Shown piece by piece: positions 1 to 12,100 of a stretch of 64,000 bases of DNA; positions within the stretch are counted from its first letter, which is position 1; each line of letters begins with the position of its first letter. The translations under genes were made by a program, and so were the position numbers. Under the pieces are notes generated by a model. It did not search any database and was not told where the DNA came from. It worked only from the letters and a program-made list of their open reading frames with translations. This DNA is from Strigamia acuminata. Taxonomy: Eukaryota; Arthropoda; Chilopoda; Geophilomorpha; Linotaeniidae. The stretch is taken from assembly GCA_949358305.1 (NCBI GenBank), contig OX442324.1, positions 3,726,001 to 3,790,000 on the forward strand, written 5' to 3'.

Positions 1-3
1 TCG

Positions 4-33
<30 letters not shown>
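1..33. repeat. (TTTA)n microsatellite
   Basis: About eight uninterrupted TTTA units open the window. Such tails often mark the 3' end of a LINE or SINE on the minus strand, but the neighbouring sequence that would show this lies outside the window. Confidence 0.9.
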
Positions 34-34
<1 letters not shown>

Positions 35-550
35 CTTAAGTTATTTACCTTCTAAATCTGTCCATTCATTGTGGCATGAGCATCTTGTTTAATGTACCGT
101 TTCAAATGAAGATTTAACACTCACAACGTTTCAAAAGATGTGAGCCATAGTACGAAGAGAAAAACAGCAAATTTACATGGAACAACTCAACCGGAAATTA
201 ACTAACTCGACAATTTACCGGAAGCTATCGCATTTCTACAAGTAGAAACGTATTAAATCATAAGCTTTTGAGAATATCTCTAATAGAAATCGGGGGATAT
301 GTTGTTAGTAATAAAAGAAAGGACAAAAGAAGAAAAAGGAAAATGAAATGGAAATGAATTTTGTAAAACATATTCGAAACTAATATCCATTTCTCTTTTC
401 TAGTTTCCCACATCCGGTTCGCCACATGCTGATGATTATGAAATAAGATTTTGTGGTATTTTTGGAGTACAAGCGGACCTTTATTTGAAATAATAGAAAA
501 GGAAATCGATTACGCTGCTGCGCATTCAACTTCATTAACTAAAATAATAA

Positions 551-731
551 ATTTCATGTGTAAATTTATCGAGTAAAATCGCTTTTACGACAAATTTCTT
601 GTGCAAATATCGATTAAAATCCGTTAAAATTGTTTCTACAACAAAAATGTTGTGTAAATATCGATCAAAATCGTTTTTACACCAAATTTATTGTGTAAAT
701 ATCGATTAAAATCCATTAAAAATCGCTTAAT
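551..731. repeat. Degenerate tandem repeat, about 42-52 bp unit
   Basis: Four diverged units, each built around TGTGYAAATATCGATYAAAATC followed by a TTTTACRAC-like segment. Two units carry an extra ten or so bases. The first 550 bases otherwise hold nothing recognisable. Confidence 0.7.
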
Positions 732-3266
732 CCAGACACGAAAACGAGGTTATCAACTTAAAACATTTAAAGCAGATTTCTCCTAACCAATTTGACACTC
801 CCAGTGTCCAAAAATAGATTTAAAACAAATATTCTCACAGCACTATCGAATATCAACTGAAAATCAATAGCATAGACAATACCCAAAATATTCATTAATA
901 GCAACATGTCGGCTAGACAACATTGCCATTCAAAAATGTATACAAATCAATCGTGACGTTGACGACCAACATTCGAGTCCATCGACTGAACTGATTCAAG
1001 GGATGAGACCTAAAACCAATAAACTCGACAGTCGGACATGGCACAATGTGACTGCAATATCCCAAAACAAATATTTATCTTCCGCCCCCATGCACTTTTC
1101 CCACCGCCATTCTTTGCCCCAACACCCCCCGACTATTCGACACCCCCTAAACAATAGCCATGTCCACACACCCCTTCAGCAACTCGCTCATAATAAACCA
1201 AATCCTGCACTTTTTGTTTATTCAGTTGCCTCTAGAGGCATTCCTCTCGACAACAGCAAATTTTAGAGACCCCCACTTCGTCCAGTGTATACAGAAATCA
1301 GTGACAAACACTGGACCCCAATTTACCCAAGTGTTGTTCAGCTCACACATCTCACTACACATTTTCCTATATTAAATCTTCGTGTCCCTGGTGATGGAGT
1401 TTGCAAACTGCAATTACTTAACGACGTTTTAACCTTTGCTTTTTTTTCTTTTCTCTTTTTTCGTCAACGTATGTGCGAAATAGAAAATTAATTCAATCAA
1501 GCAGAATTTCTTTTTTCAATTACTTTTTTCGATGCGAATTTAATTAAATTAATGAGTACAACTTAATTTCTTTTTTTTTTATTTTTAATTTCATTAAATT
1601 TTTAATTTTTAATTTTTTTTTTTAAAAATTAAAAATGGTTTTTATTTAATTTTATTTATTTTTTTTGTTTTCTTTGATTTCAATTGCACGTAGACAAAAA
1701 AAAAGAATGAAAAATGATGTTCAAGTGTTCCATCTAATTACAAATTGAAATATCATCCTCGCCATTTTCTTAACCATGTTTCTTCTCTTTCAAACAAAGC
1801 AACTCATTTTATTGATCAATTCTCGAGGAGCAAACAAAATTAAACTCTCCCAATTCCATTTCACTTTGAAATGCTTTCTATTTTTTTTCCTCCCACGTAA
1901 TACTCTTGACAAAATAGGTGCACTCAAGTTCAAGTCATAAAAGGTTAATTTCGATTCCTATTGTTTTTCTGAATATATTACACAATACGCATGTGCAAAT
2001 TTATACGATAAATTAATAATTCTATCTGTAAATATTATTTTTCTCCTAATAATGTATACGATTTATACAAATACGACGAATCGACTTTTTGACGGGGATG
2101 GGTTTCAGTCTTGGCCGCTCGCAGCTCACCGATGTCGGCAGCGACGAAAGGCCAACTCCGTACAAATGACACGTCCTTTATAAAAAAAAATTTTCCTATT
2201 CTGACCAACAAAATTTAAATGTTGAAGACAAATGGGACAATAAAATTGCTTACAAATCAAATTCATGTTTAATCTTCAGTCATAAACAAAAAAAAAATGC
2301 AAATTTTTAACATTTTTCATTCGCGACGTTTTAACTATTTACAACCCGTTTTAAAAACCTGTGTGACGGGTTGTGCATGTATACGTACACTTAATGAATT
2401 CATCCTCCAGAGAATTCCGTAAAAAAAAAAAAAAATGCAACACACTTTAAAAAACTAAATTTTTTATTAAAATAAATGGGAATTGTTTGATTTAAATACG
2501 ACAAACGGGAAAAAAAATCCACAAAATTAAAATTTAAATTGACACACACCACTTTATTTCACGACAGCGAAACAAAAAAGAAAGAAAGTAAAAAAACATT
2601 AGTGCAGATTCCATTCCGTGCGAAATGCAATGAAGAAGAAAAGTTGCAAACCGTTTGATCTACCATCTCTAAATACCTCAATTCATTTAGCACGAGATTC
2701 AAATAAAAGGTGAAAACCCACGCCACGCATTCCTCTAATCAAATCAACATCACACCGTAATCGACACGTGTCACTTCACCTCAGTCTCTGCACTGATGAA
2801 ATGAAACATCAATAGAATATTCAATCACGGTCTCAGCCAACCTTCTCCATCAACCAGTGACAGCATCAGTTTATCAATCATTTATGCAGCGAGAGCTACT
2901 TCTATTTTGCATTCCCACGTTTAAATTCCTCCTAATTCCCATCTCCAATTTCGAATTACAACCATTTTCAATTTTCAATTTAATATTTATTACGGTATAT
3001 ACCTTTGTGTATAGAGCCGCAATACAACTTTTAATCTTAGTGCTAATTAGTGGCCATGTAAGCAGTCATCATAACAACTTTGATTTGTGAATGCTTCGGA
3101 GGTATGTATTCTTAAACGTGAGGTTACACCCCGACCTCATTAAGCACTGACAACTGTTTACCTTACACTTTATGAATAAATCAGTTTTAAGTTTAATCAT
3201 ATACGTTGTCTGCCTTTTGATCACCTAGGGACCCATCGTGCAGCATGCAGCACACAAATAAATACG
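732..3266. other. Gene desert
   Basis: A+T-rich sequence with short homopolymer runs. Open frames around 1.0-1.5 kb and 2.86-3.09 kb are short, low-complexity and not flanked by convincing splice signals. No transposon termini recognised. Confidence 0.5.
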
Positions 3267-3346
3267 GCAAACTCAAATCCACCAAATATATAATACTGCA
3301 AACCGAGATCCACCAAATATATAACACTGTAAACTCAAATCCCACA
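3267..3346. repeat. 31-bp tandem repeat, 2.5 units
   Basis: GCAAACTCAAATCCACCAAA-type units start at 3267, 3298 and 3329, an exact 31-bp step. It lies in an AT-rich background next to a more GC-rich patch (3370-3470) that I cannot assign. Confidence 0.75.
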
Positions 3347-4569
3347 AGATTAAAAAACCGCATCAACTTAACGCTTGCTACGGTCGCGATAACACTCGCG
3401 CTCGGCACGGTGTTCGGTTGCCGAATGGAGGTATTCAGGGCCGCAGTTGGAGCGCCGAAGCATCCCAAATTAATCGAAAATTGTCTTGCAAGATTTGTTT
3501 ACTGTTTGCCGACACAAAAAATTCTACAAACTTTTCTATTCCCAGAGTATTTTATCAAAATCTAAAATATTCATTCCGACTTTAAAATCAAAAATAAAAC
3601 ATTTAAAATTTTAAAAATGAAATCCCAAGCGCAGCCAAGATCTCTTTTCCATCAATTTTTCTGCCGTATACGGTTGTCACTAAATAAATGAAATTTCAAT
3701 ATTACTTCCTGCATATCGCTTGATACCTATTAAACGTTAAATCGCACTTAAATAAACTGAAAACGGGTGTTTATTTGTCTCTGTAAATTCCTTTTCCATC
3801 TCAATTTTGCTCCGCATTGAAGACTAAGCCCTTAATTGCACTTAAGCATCACTAATGATGGCAAGCGAAATTGAAAGTTGAGTAACTTAAAGGATTAAAG
3901 CCCCTAACAGAAAGGGTTAAAGGAGAGAGACAAGAGAGTCAAATGAACTCTTATTCACTAAGTACTGCAAAACGAACAAACTTCCCATTAAAACTAAACT
4001 CAACATGCGCAATCAAAACCTAATGTCCATGTAATGCATATAATTAAAAAAAAAAAAAAAATCTAAAAAAATCTTTTTAAAAAAATATTAATATACATAT
4101 ATATAGAAATATATAAATTATTGCATCCTGACAATTTAATAAAAAAGAGGAGCAATTCGTCAGTCAAGCAAGCATGTATCACAAAGGCACAACAAAGAGT
4201 ATAGAGAACAGGGCCAATTTCAGGTAGTTGTCTGGCAATCTGACAAGAGATAAAGGACGTTTCCTCAAGAGACCTCCAAACACACAATAACGCTCTGTTT
4301 ATTGATCTTCGCCCCAATGAGTTTTAATATCTTTCTCCAATTGTTACTGTATCAATCAGAAGCGCATGTAATACACACTGCGCCGTTTCACTTAACCTCT
4401 TTCGCAGTCACCCAAGGAATATCCATTAACAAATGTCGACTCCATTTATACTTTTCCATACAAGTTTCACATTTTTAGAAAACTTTCTAACTGCATTCGA
4501 AAAGTCGGTTTAAAATTGCACTCAAAACACGTTATTCCGTCTGCGCATGCCCACTGCATGCCCACTGCG

Positions 4570-4607
4570 ACTGAAAACAAACTAAATCGGCCGCCATTTT
4601 TACAAGT
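4570..4607 (+). repeat. Dispersed 38-bp motif, copy 1
   Basis: ACTGAAAACA followed by a CGGCCGCCATTTTT core. Near-identical copies occur at 52113-52150 and, inverted, at 38885-38919. The core resembles a YY1 site (GCCGCCATNTT). The flanks of the three copies are unrelated, so the conserved unit is short. Confidence 0.65.
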
Positions 4608-6405
4608 TTGCAATAAATCAAACAATGGCGACAACGTTAACGTTTTTTTTATTTTTATTTATTTATTTATTTATCGTCGGCGCCAATGTGCCAAACTTAT
4701 TTGCGGACACGCAGCTCGTGGACCCACTGGCTTAGTTGAAATAACTTTTCGAATGCAGCTACTAAATTTTATCCGAACTATATATAATATTTCATCTTTT
4801 GTGTGTGTTGCTTTATTTGGACGGAGTCCGAATCTGGTTGCCGCCGCAACAAGTCAACCATTTCCCGCTTGAAAAACACTCAGCATTCCATCGAAAAAAA
4901 AAATAAAAAAAAAGCAACCATTTGTTCAATTTAAATAAATAAATATAAAAAAAAAATAAAAAAAAACCTCCTATATATCTAGACATCTATCAACAATAAG
5001 CTTTCAAAACATTGCTGGAATTTCCGCATTTCACACGCAAACATTACTCAAAATCCAACACCATTAAAAAAAAAAGAAGAAGAAGAAGAAAAAAAATCCA
5101 ACTCACGCATCGCCACAGTGAAAAATCTATCAAGATTTGCACACTTATCGCCTTGCACCATTCCCCAACTGAATTCTTCCCTGCATTTTCTCCTCGTCAT
5201 CACCATTCCTCATGACTTTTCTCAGCATTCCCGATCGCGTTGATCGATTCTCTTCGATTACAGTACTCTGGCGCCCAAAAATTCCACAACCCCTAATGAC
5301 ACTTTAAAAAAAAAACATCAAACCCATATTGAAATTGATCTCCATATATACGTGACTCCATCAACATCCAAAAAAGAAAGAGAAAAAAAATCTCAAAAAA
5401 AAAAAAAAAAAAAAAAAATCCAAATTTCGCTGACATAAAATGAAAATGATAAAAAGCTTTAATCCACACAGCAAACTCGTGTTATTAGCAACATCCGGTT
5501 ACGATTGTATCATTAAACACGACTGCTAGTTATGAAGGCAAAGAGTCAAGAGTTGCGGGATAGATAGAGGCAATCAAGCGTCCAAAGAGATGCTGATGAA
5601 GTGCGTGCAATCAACGAAACGTGACTCCTGTATACAAGAGCAGGTCAGCAACGATTATCACATCCAACCACGTGGCAAATTAAACACAAAGTCCACTTGA
5701 CTAATACAAATAAATAGCAAACAACCTACACCATCAACAACGGATCCACAGTCCGGCTAAAGCGGATAGAACCACCGCGTATATATACAATGCGGATTTG
5801 AAAAATTATTCTTTTCAAATCCAACCGTCATAAACACCAGAATCAACCGGTCTTCCTTGTCATCATGGAATTTTTGTAGAAAGCCCTAAATCCTAAGCCT
5901 AGACAACATTTGGTTGAAGGGTGAAGGCCCCAAAGATGTTAAATTTGTCGGATTTATATTTCAATGACCCTACGTCGTACATGCATGAAATAATAAGCAC
6001 GTGTTAGTTTAGCTAAGACGATTACAGGACTTGCTAATTACCAACGCCATTTTTGTTGATGATTAAAGGCACCATCTGTTGTTGCGATATTACAACTTTC
6101 TCTGCAGACAACTGGCGACTCATGATAACTACAGGCGTTTACCCATTGTTGGCATTTTTGTTGGATTTGAACAATTCACCGTTTGTCCGCAGAATGACGT
6201 TTTGGCTACAGCTGGCACCAGACAAGATTCTTTCCCCTTTAAACCATGAAAAAATTGCCAGATGTAAAGTCCTGTGTTGTGGTGACCAGGATGAAACTAA
6301 AAATAAGAATATTTATTGGAAATATATATTTAATTTTATCAGAGTTATTTCTGTTTATTATTTTTTATTTTGTCCAAAAAGTTGGTTCTCATGAACAATT
6401 AGATC

Positions 6406-6419
6406 GTTGCCAGGGCAAC
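6406..6419. promoter_or_regulatory. RFX X-box-like site
   Basis: GTTGCCAGGGCAAC has the two inverted half-sites of an RFX X-box but AG instead of AT at the centre, so it is a weaker match than the sites at 21.5, 28.3 and 32.3 kb. X-boxes control ciliary and neuronal genes in animals. No promoter is evident here, so an intronic enhancer or a chance match are both possible. Confidence 0.4.
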
Positions 6420-7074
6420 AGGCCGACAAGTCATAAACTATAGCAGTCAAATTGGTTAAGAAAAATCTGCTTAACCGTATTATATTGATAACCTCGTTTT
6501 CATTTCCAAATTTAACGTTTTTTTAAAACTCATATTTTGCTCATGTTAGTCTATTTATTTTGATTAACTTTAAGCAAGGGGTTGGTTGTGTCACCTACTG
6601 TCCTTTACTTATCTTAAGTAACAATAACGCGATTTGCGCATGCTCGGTTGAACAATCATTCAGATCTTAGCTGCGCACAAGCCTGCGCGTTAGTAATAAT
6701 ATTATTTTACATAGGAGCATTCAATAATAAGTCATTTATTTCACCCATTTCTCTTATTTTTATTCATTTAATTAAACTTTAGGTAAATTCTATACGATCA
6801 ACTAAAATTCCACTAAACATTTTTATTAAATATACCCGAGGAACCTGAAAATGAACTCCGACAAAATACGGACAGCGATAAAAAGCTATTACTTGCATAA
6901 TGCAGCAGCAATAGTGAAGCCAGCTACTATTTTTCCATTAGCACTGCCATAACTGCTGTACTATAACTGACCTTTTAATCTTTTTTCCGCTCTCCAATAG
7001 TTGGACAGATTTCTTTTTCAAACAAAACAAGTGGTGTATGTAAAAATCGTAGACTACCCTTTGCTGTGTATCAG

Positions 7075-7180
7075 CAACAAACAGACCCATTCCTGGAAAG
7101 AATATAGTTCAAAGATCACTTTCAAGAGGGCAGCTCTTTAATCGACAGCGGTCATTGGATCGTAAAAGAAGTCGGTTTAG
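7075..7180 (+). CDS. Candidate internal coding exon in a GC-rich island
   Basis: A TGCTGTGTATCAG acceptor and a TTTAG/GTGAGTGAG donor bound 106 bp (2 nt + 34 codons + 2 nt) that stay open in one frame. The product is basic and Arg/Ser-rich, with pieces such as QRSLSRGQLF and RQRSLDRKRSRF. The protein family is not recognised. The island continues to 7390, where two + frames and one - frame are also open, one of them including TWITSNDTHTAFKWNVLLS. The strand and frame are therefore not settled, and the exon could instead lie within 7181-7387. The next + strand candidate, at 9531, does not have a matching phase, so at least one exon is missing or one call is wrong. Confidence 0.35.
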
Positions 7181-7390
7181 GTGAGTGAGCCGATTCCCAG
7201 GAGAGATTCTGGGGCCAAGTTGGGCGAGAACAAGAAATCGGCCGCAAGGGAGCGGACCTGGATCACATCCAACGATACACACACAGCGTTCAAATGGAAC
7301 GTGCTGCTCAGCATCACAGAACAATTCACCCTTAAGGGCGTTCAATTGAGGGAAAAAAGATGGGCCATCATTCAAGACAAATTTTAAACC

Positions 7391-8130
7391 TTCACAACCA
7401 CTTTCAGCATCTAAATAAGTTGAAATTTTTGTTGGTTTTTTTTTTTAAAAAATAAAATAAAGTAAAATAAAAACAAACTGGTGCAATTACCTAAGCACAA
7501 ATGAAAACCACAAACTCATATTAGCCTTCAGGTTATAGATGAGAAGGATTTTGCTGTTGTTCTACCACTGACCCCTTACACCCCCATCCAACATTGTCAC
7601 TAGAGGCTCGTTGGGGCTGGCTAAGTTGGCCACAAGTGACCGACAACCAACGTGATAAAGTGGTAGAGAAGAAAGTTTAAAATGGGAATTACTCTCAATT
7701 CGGCATAATTTCGGTCTAAAATTACAATGTAAGCGTATATATATATGTATCCATATTTTATATTCAAGTTTGCAGTATTTTAATTGATGTTTTAAGGCTC
7801 AAGTTTTTTTTTTTTTTTTTTTTTTTGGTTGAGTTTGCACAGCAAGATTGTTGTTTAGCATGTAGCGTAGATTTAATGAGATTGTTGTTGCTGAAGAATG
7901 AGTCAGTCGTCGTTAGTTTGATGTAAAGAAGCTTGAAGTAAAATGTTTTTGACTCTTCTATTCTCTAAGATCCTAGATGTCATCCTTGATTTATCAGAGC
8001 TTAGCAAGAAAGGTTTGCAGATTTGTCTTTTGGGATCTTCTAGTCTGATGCAAGTGAGAAATAAATCATTACAACAATTGTACAATTTTAAGGCATTTGT
8101 CAACCATTTTAACCATTTCGACATTTTATT
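7391..8130. other. Gene desert
   Basis: Nothing recognised beyond a T run of about 22 bases at 7806-7827. Confidence 0.5.
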
Positions 8131-8380
8131 GGAAAATGTTGAAACGTTTTTAACATTATGTTAGAACGTTTTCAACGTCTTCAATATTTTACTAGAAAAT
8201 TTTCAACCTTTTAAACATTTTACTAGAAAATGTCCAACCCTTTCAACATTTTACTAGATGAATTTCAACCCTTTTCAGCGTTTTAATAGAAAATTTTCAC
8301 CCTTTTCACCATTTTCAGCATTTTATTAGAAAAATTTCACCCTTTTCACCCTTTTATAATAATTTATTTCCACATATTAT
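8131..8380. repeat. 31-bp minisatellite
   Basis: ATTTTACTAGAAAATTTTCA-type units. The ACTAG landmark recurs at 8191, 8222 and 8253 (exactly 31 bp), with increasingly diverged units on both sides. Confidence 0.8.
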
Positions 8381-9530
8381 TAAAAATGTTCAGAATTTTA
8401 TAATACAATTTTGCCAAAAATGCGTTTCCTTCAAATTGCCAACATATTCTCTAAGAATTTCATCAAATTAATTTAAAATGTAATTTTCTGCCTAAAGACA
8501 GGAATATTCCATCACAAATGTTTAGAAGACCCTCAATCATTTGATGAATTAAAGTACATGTAGCTCAGCCTCGTATCGAAGATTTCAAATTCTTACCGAC
8601 AATAACAAATCCATCTCTCTATCTCCAGCCCCATAAAAAAAAATAAAATAAAATCACAACTTGATTAAACCTAAAGCACAACTGCACAGCGACTATAACC
8701 CAAATCCCATAATGCATCTCCTTATCCCTCACCAAGAGCAGAATAAAATACGAGAAAATTGTTATGACAATTTATTACATCTTCGTAAAGCACCCTGCAA
8801 AATATTACGAGGCCTGGCAAAATTATGGCGCCATAATTTTTTTCCTCCCTCCCATACAAAACGAGTCCATTAAAAATAAAAAATAACTTCCGAATAACAC
8901 CATCCAAAATCCAAAATCCCTCACAAACTCATATTTTAAAAGGTTTATCCTGTCAAATATCAATTTCACAATAATCTCTCTACATTCAACAACAAAAAAA
9001 TCCAATTCCCCAACAAAAACAACAATAAAATAAAAAAAAACAAAAAAAAATACGAACAAAACGAATAATACGAAATTAACCACGACTGCATATCCCTCAC
9101 TTTTGACCATTTCCCCGCCCGCATACGATTATTTCATTCCATTATTTTTTTTTAAATATTTTTTTTATGGTGTGTAATTTCAATTTCGATTTACTCACAT
9201 CTCTCCCTCACTGACACATGTTTATCCCCATTCCATTAAAATCCCTCCATATGCTGGCACCATCACCACCACTTGGCCCCACTAGTAATTGGACCATAAT
9301 TTTCGCCTTGTCAAGTGACTTAGACAACCCACAAAACTTCCAATTCTCAACTTTAAGCAGAGAAAATGATAATCAAAGATTCATGACTACAATTAAAACA
9401 ACATGGCAACATCCAATTTCCCCAATTTTTTTTTATACCCACCCATGTTAGGCTTAAATCTTTCTTCCTTTAAATAGTTATTATTTTCTCTATGTACTCT
9501 CACTTTCTCTCGACCCTTTGCTGACCTCAG
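8381..9530. other. Gene desert
   Basis: AT-rich with A runs. The last 60 bases are pyrimidine-rich and form the acceptor tract of the exon candidate that follows. Confidence 0.45.
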
Positions 9531-9636
9531 CAGGTCGTTCCAAATGTCAGCAAAGAGGTTAGTTTGAGGGATGGCCAGGAAGAGGAGGGCAGTTTGTTGA
9601 TGGTGGAAAGGGACATTAGGCCCGCGCCATCCAAAG
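9531..9636 (+). CDS. Candidate internal coding exon, unknown protein
   Basis: A long polypyrimidine tract ending CTGACCTCAG precedes 35 codons plus one base, followed by a CAAAG/GTGGGT donor. The other two frames contain stops. The piece reads QVVPNVSKEVSLRDGQEEEG and continues into an acidic then proline-containing end (RDIRPAPSK). I do not recognise the family; it looks like a disordered linker. It is clearly more GC-rich than the sequence on either side. It starts in phase 0 and ends in phase 1. No neighbouring exon with matching phase was identified with confidence. Confidence 0.42.
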
Positions 9637-10007
9637 GTGGGTGGCTGGTGGTGGTGGTCGAATAGTGATCGCGTCCCATGAATCCTTGCAAAAAGGAGGG
9701 AAAAGCAATGGCTCCCATTGCCACACAACAGATCGCTACTTTATGGCTTTTTCAGTGATATTTTATCAGGAGGACGAGGCCGAAAATTTTTTTTTTTACT
9801 TGCCAGACAGAAAAAGTACATTATGGATCCTTTTAAAAGTACAAGACGGATGACCATCCATATATTTTGCCTCCCAGGTCCCACCACCCTTCGCCCCAGA
9901 GTTTCAATAATTAACAAAAAATATATATTAAATACACCAAAATTCTGTTCTTTCGTAGATACGATCCAGAAGAAAAAAAAACGTGTAAAAAAAATACAAC
10001 AAATAAA

Positions 10008-10104
10008 GGAAATTCCCTAAATATTTCCTAGACAACAAACAAGGGAAATTCCCTAAATATTTCCTAGACAACAAACAAGGGAAATTCCCTAAATATTTCC
10101 TAGA
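10008..10104. repeat. 36-bp tandem repeat, three near-identical units
   Basis: Units beginning GGGAAATTCCCTAAATATTT, at about 10007, 10043 and 10079. Each contains the inverted repeat GGGAAATTCCC, a perfect 11-bp palindrome around its central T, which also resembles an NF-kB/Rel site. Confidence 0.9.
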
Positions 10105-11864
10105 AAACTATACAGTTAAATGGAAATGTTTTTCCTTAAAATCCAAATCAAAATGGGATTTTTAAAAAAGCCATTTTTGTAATTGCGTTAAATCAAAAGA
10201 AATTGAATTTATTTTTCTAGAACGCGTGAATCAAAATAGTGTAAAAACACAATTGGGTGTATACAAAGAAGTGAAAATTCGATGTACATAAAAAAAAAAA
10301 AAAAAAGAAAAAAAAAAGAAAAAAAAATCACAGCATGGGAAAATTCCAACTCGCGCCACATTGTGTCAACCACTAAAATTAGAACTTTTACGTCTTTACC
10401 TGTGACCATTAATTCCTCGTAGTTGCAACAGCTTTTTTCCCTCCAAACTGCCTCGAATGCCCAATAAACTGATTGGACACCGAGTTTTCTTCCACTCCTC
10501 TCCTCACCCTCTCCACTCACCCCCCATTAACCACACAACTGAAACGCTTTCCCCCTTTCTTGGCGTCTCTGTAGCCGGCTCTCCTTCTCCTCTCTCACTC
10601 ATCCGGATAATTGCATGGATAAAGAGTTAGCATTTTACCCAATCATATTTTACAAGTATATACTTTAAACCCGACCTCTTTTCTCACGCCAACAATTGCC
10701 CGCTTCTTTTCGATCGAGGTGACACGTAAAAAAAAATATCACAAACTTGCAAATTAATTGCTACTTAGAGGGTAAAACTCGGGGTAATGACGTCATACAC
10801 AACGGACACCAACAACACGGAGCGAAGTTTCGCTGCTCGTGTCTTAAATTCCTCCAGAGAGAGGGGGAAAGAATGAATTTATTACGGCAACATGGCGTTG
10901 TCCTAATGGCTTAATTCGACATTAATTTAAGGAGAAAATGCTCTTGTTAAAATCTCATAGCGTTTCCACTCTCATCTCCCTTCCACTCTCCTCACCTACA
11001 CCTTCTTGGCAATTCAAAATGCAGGCTGAACTCATTAAAAGTGCTGAACGTCAATATTTAAATGCGTGATTAACTCCACACAATTGCTCTTCTCCATCTA
11101 AGTCCCTCAAACAAACCTATCAAAAGGTTAGGCGTGGATTTTACATATGGTAAACATTTCAAGTCGAGGCTCTCCTCGAAAATAAAAATTTTAAATATAA
11201 ATAAAAAATATAAAAATAAAAAATAATAATAAAAAAAACCCAAACATTAAAATTATAAAAACGATTTTGCGTGCAATATAAATTCAAAGGTGGTTAATTA
11301 AAAGACGCACGCACACCACCCAACGTGTATATACAACTTGATTAAAATTCGAGTTGTTAAAAGGCTTTATTAATTACATTATGCTAAAGTAAATGCGCTC
11401 GTATATCTGATTTGTCAAAAGCTACAAGAGTTGAATCAAAACACAGTTAGTTGCCAACATCATGTTTCAGTTTCTGTGTTCAATCCACCAACCGCTTGAA
11501 TTTTAATGAAATTTTCAAGTACCACCATATCACTGAAATTCCGAACAGATTTATCCATATTTCCAGTAGCGTGAGCTGAATATATCAATGGAACAGTTGA
11601 CAGGTCCTCACTGCATTTTTGCATATATAACTTGTTAAAACGATTTCTTTCCAACCTATCGAAGGTGCAAGGTGCGTTAGCAGTCTTAGTATGTTACACC
11701 TCAAGCCGAGCCAAAATCCAAATGATTAATCAATCATTCCCAATAGTTTTCAACTAACTTCACAGTCTGAGGACAACCACATGGCGCTGGACACACTTAG
11801 AACCCAGAATAGAAAAATCACTTTCCTTCCTTTCAGAAGGTCATAATTTCAACCAAGTCAATCC
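10105..11864. other. Gene desert
   Basis: Contains an A-rich run near 10290-10327 and a moderately GC-rich stretch at 10480-10930, without a frame bounded by good splice sites. Confidence 0.45.
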
Positions 11865-12100
11865 CGATCTACTTTCTTGACTATCACGGACACCTATCCA
11901 CATGTTCAATGCGTTTTGCCACTGATGGCGCCACACAATATACAACCGCACTGTATTCTGGGATGACAACAGGTAACAAACATGCTTAGTTGGCAAGCAA
12001 GCAAGCAAACACGTGATTGCTGTCATCCAATCAGTGTACAGAACAACGAATCAATAGGAAATAACACACGGATAAGTGTCCATGTTATCCTTGGTTCAAT
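11865..12100. mobile_element. hAT-type MITE, CATGAAC family, copy 1 (decayed)
   Basis: Shares its interior with the copies at 43149 and 52160, including GATGGCGCCACA, ATTCTGGGAT and GAACAACGAATCAATAGGAA, and ends in CCTTGGTTCA. The left terminus is eroded. The family signature is a CATGAACC / GGTTCAT terminal inverted repeat with an 8-bp duplication, seen most clearly in the 43-kb copy. Confidence 0.75.

Larger units (their letters stand above)
3347..7074. other. Gene desert with simple repeats
   Basis: Holds a (TTTA)n tract at about 4645-4675 followed by a GC-richer piece, which could be a minus-strand LINE tail, a pure A run near 5396-5418, and one RFX-type motif listed separately. No exon with good splice sites was found. 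Confidence 0.45.

Noticed and set aside
8131-8380. Regularly spaced repeats that could suggest a CRISPR array
   Set aside because: There are no unique spacers between conserved repeats, the units are contiguous, and the context is eukaryotic. The same applies to the arrays at 10.0, 22.2, 35.0 and 63.5 kb.
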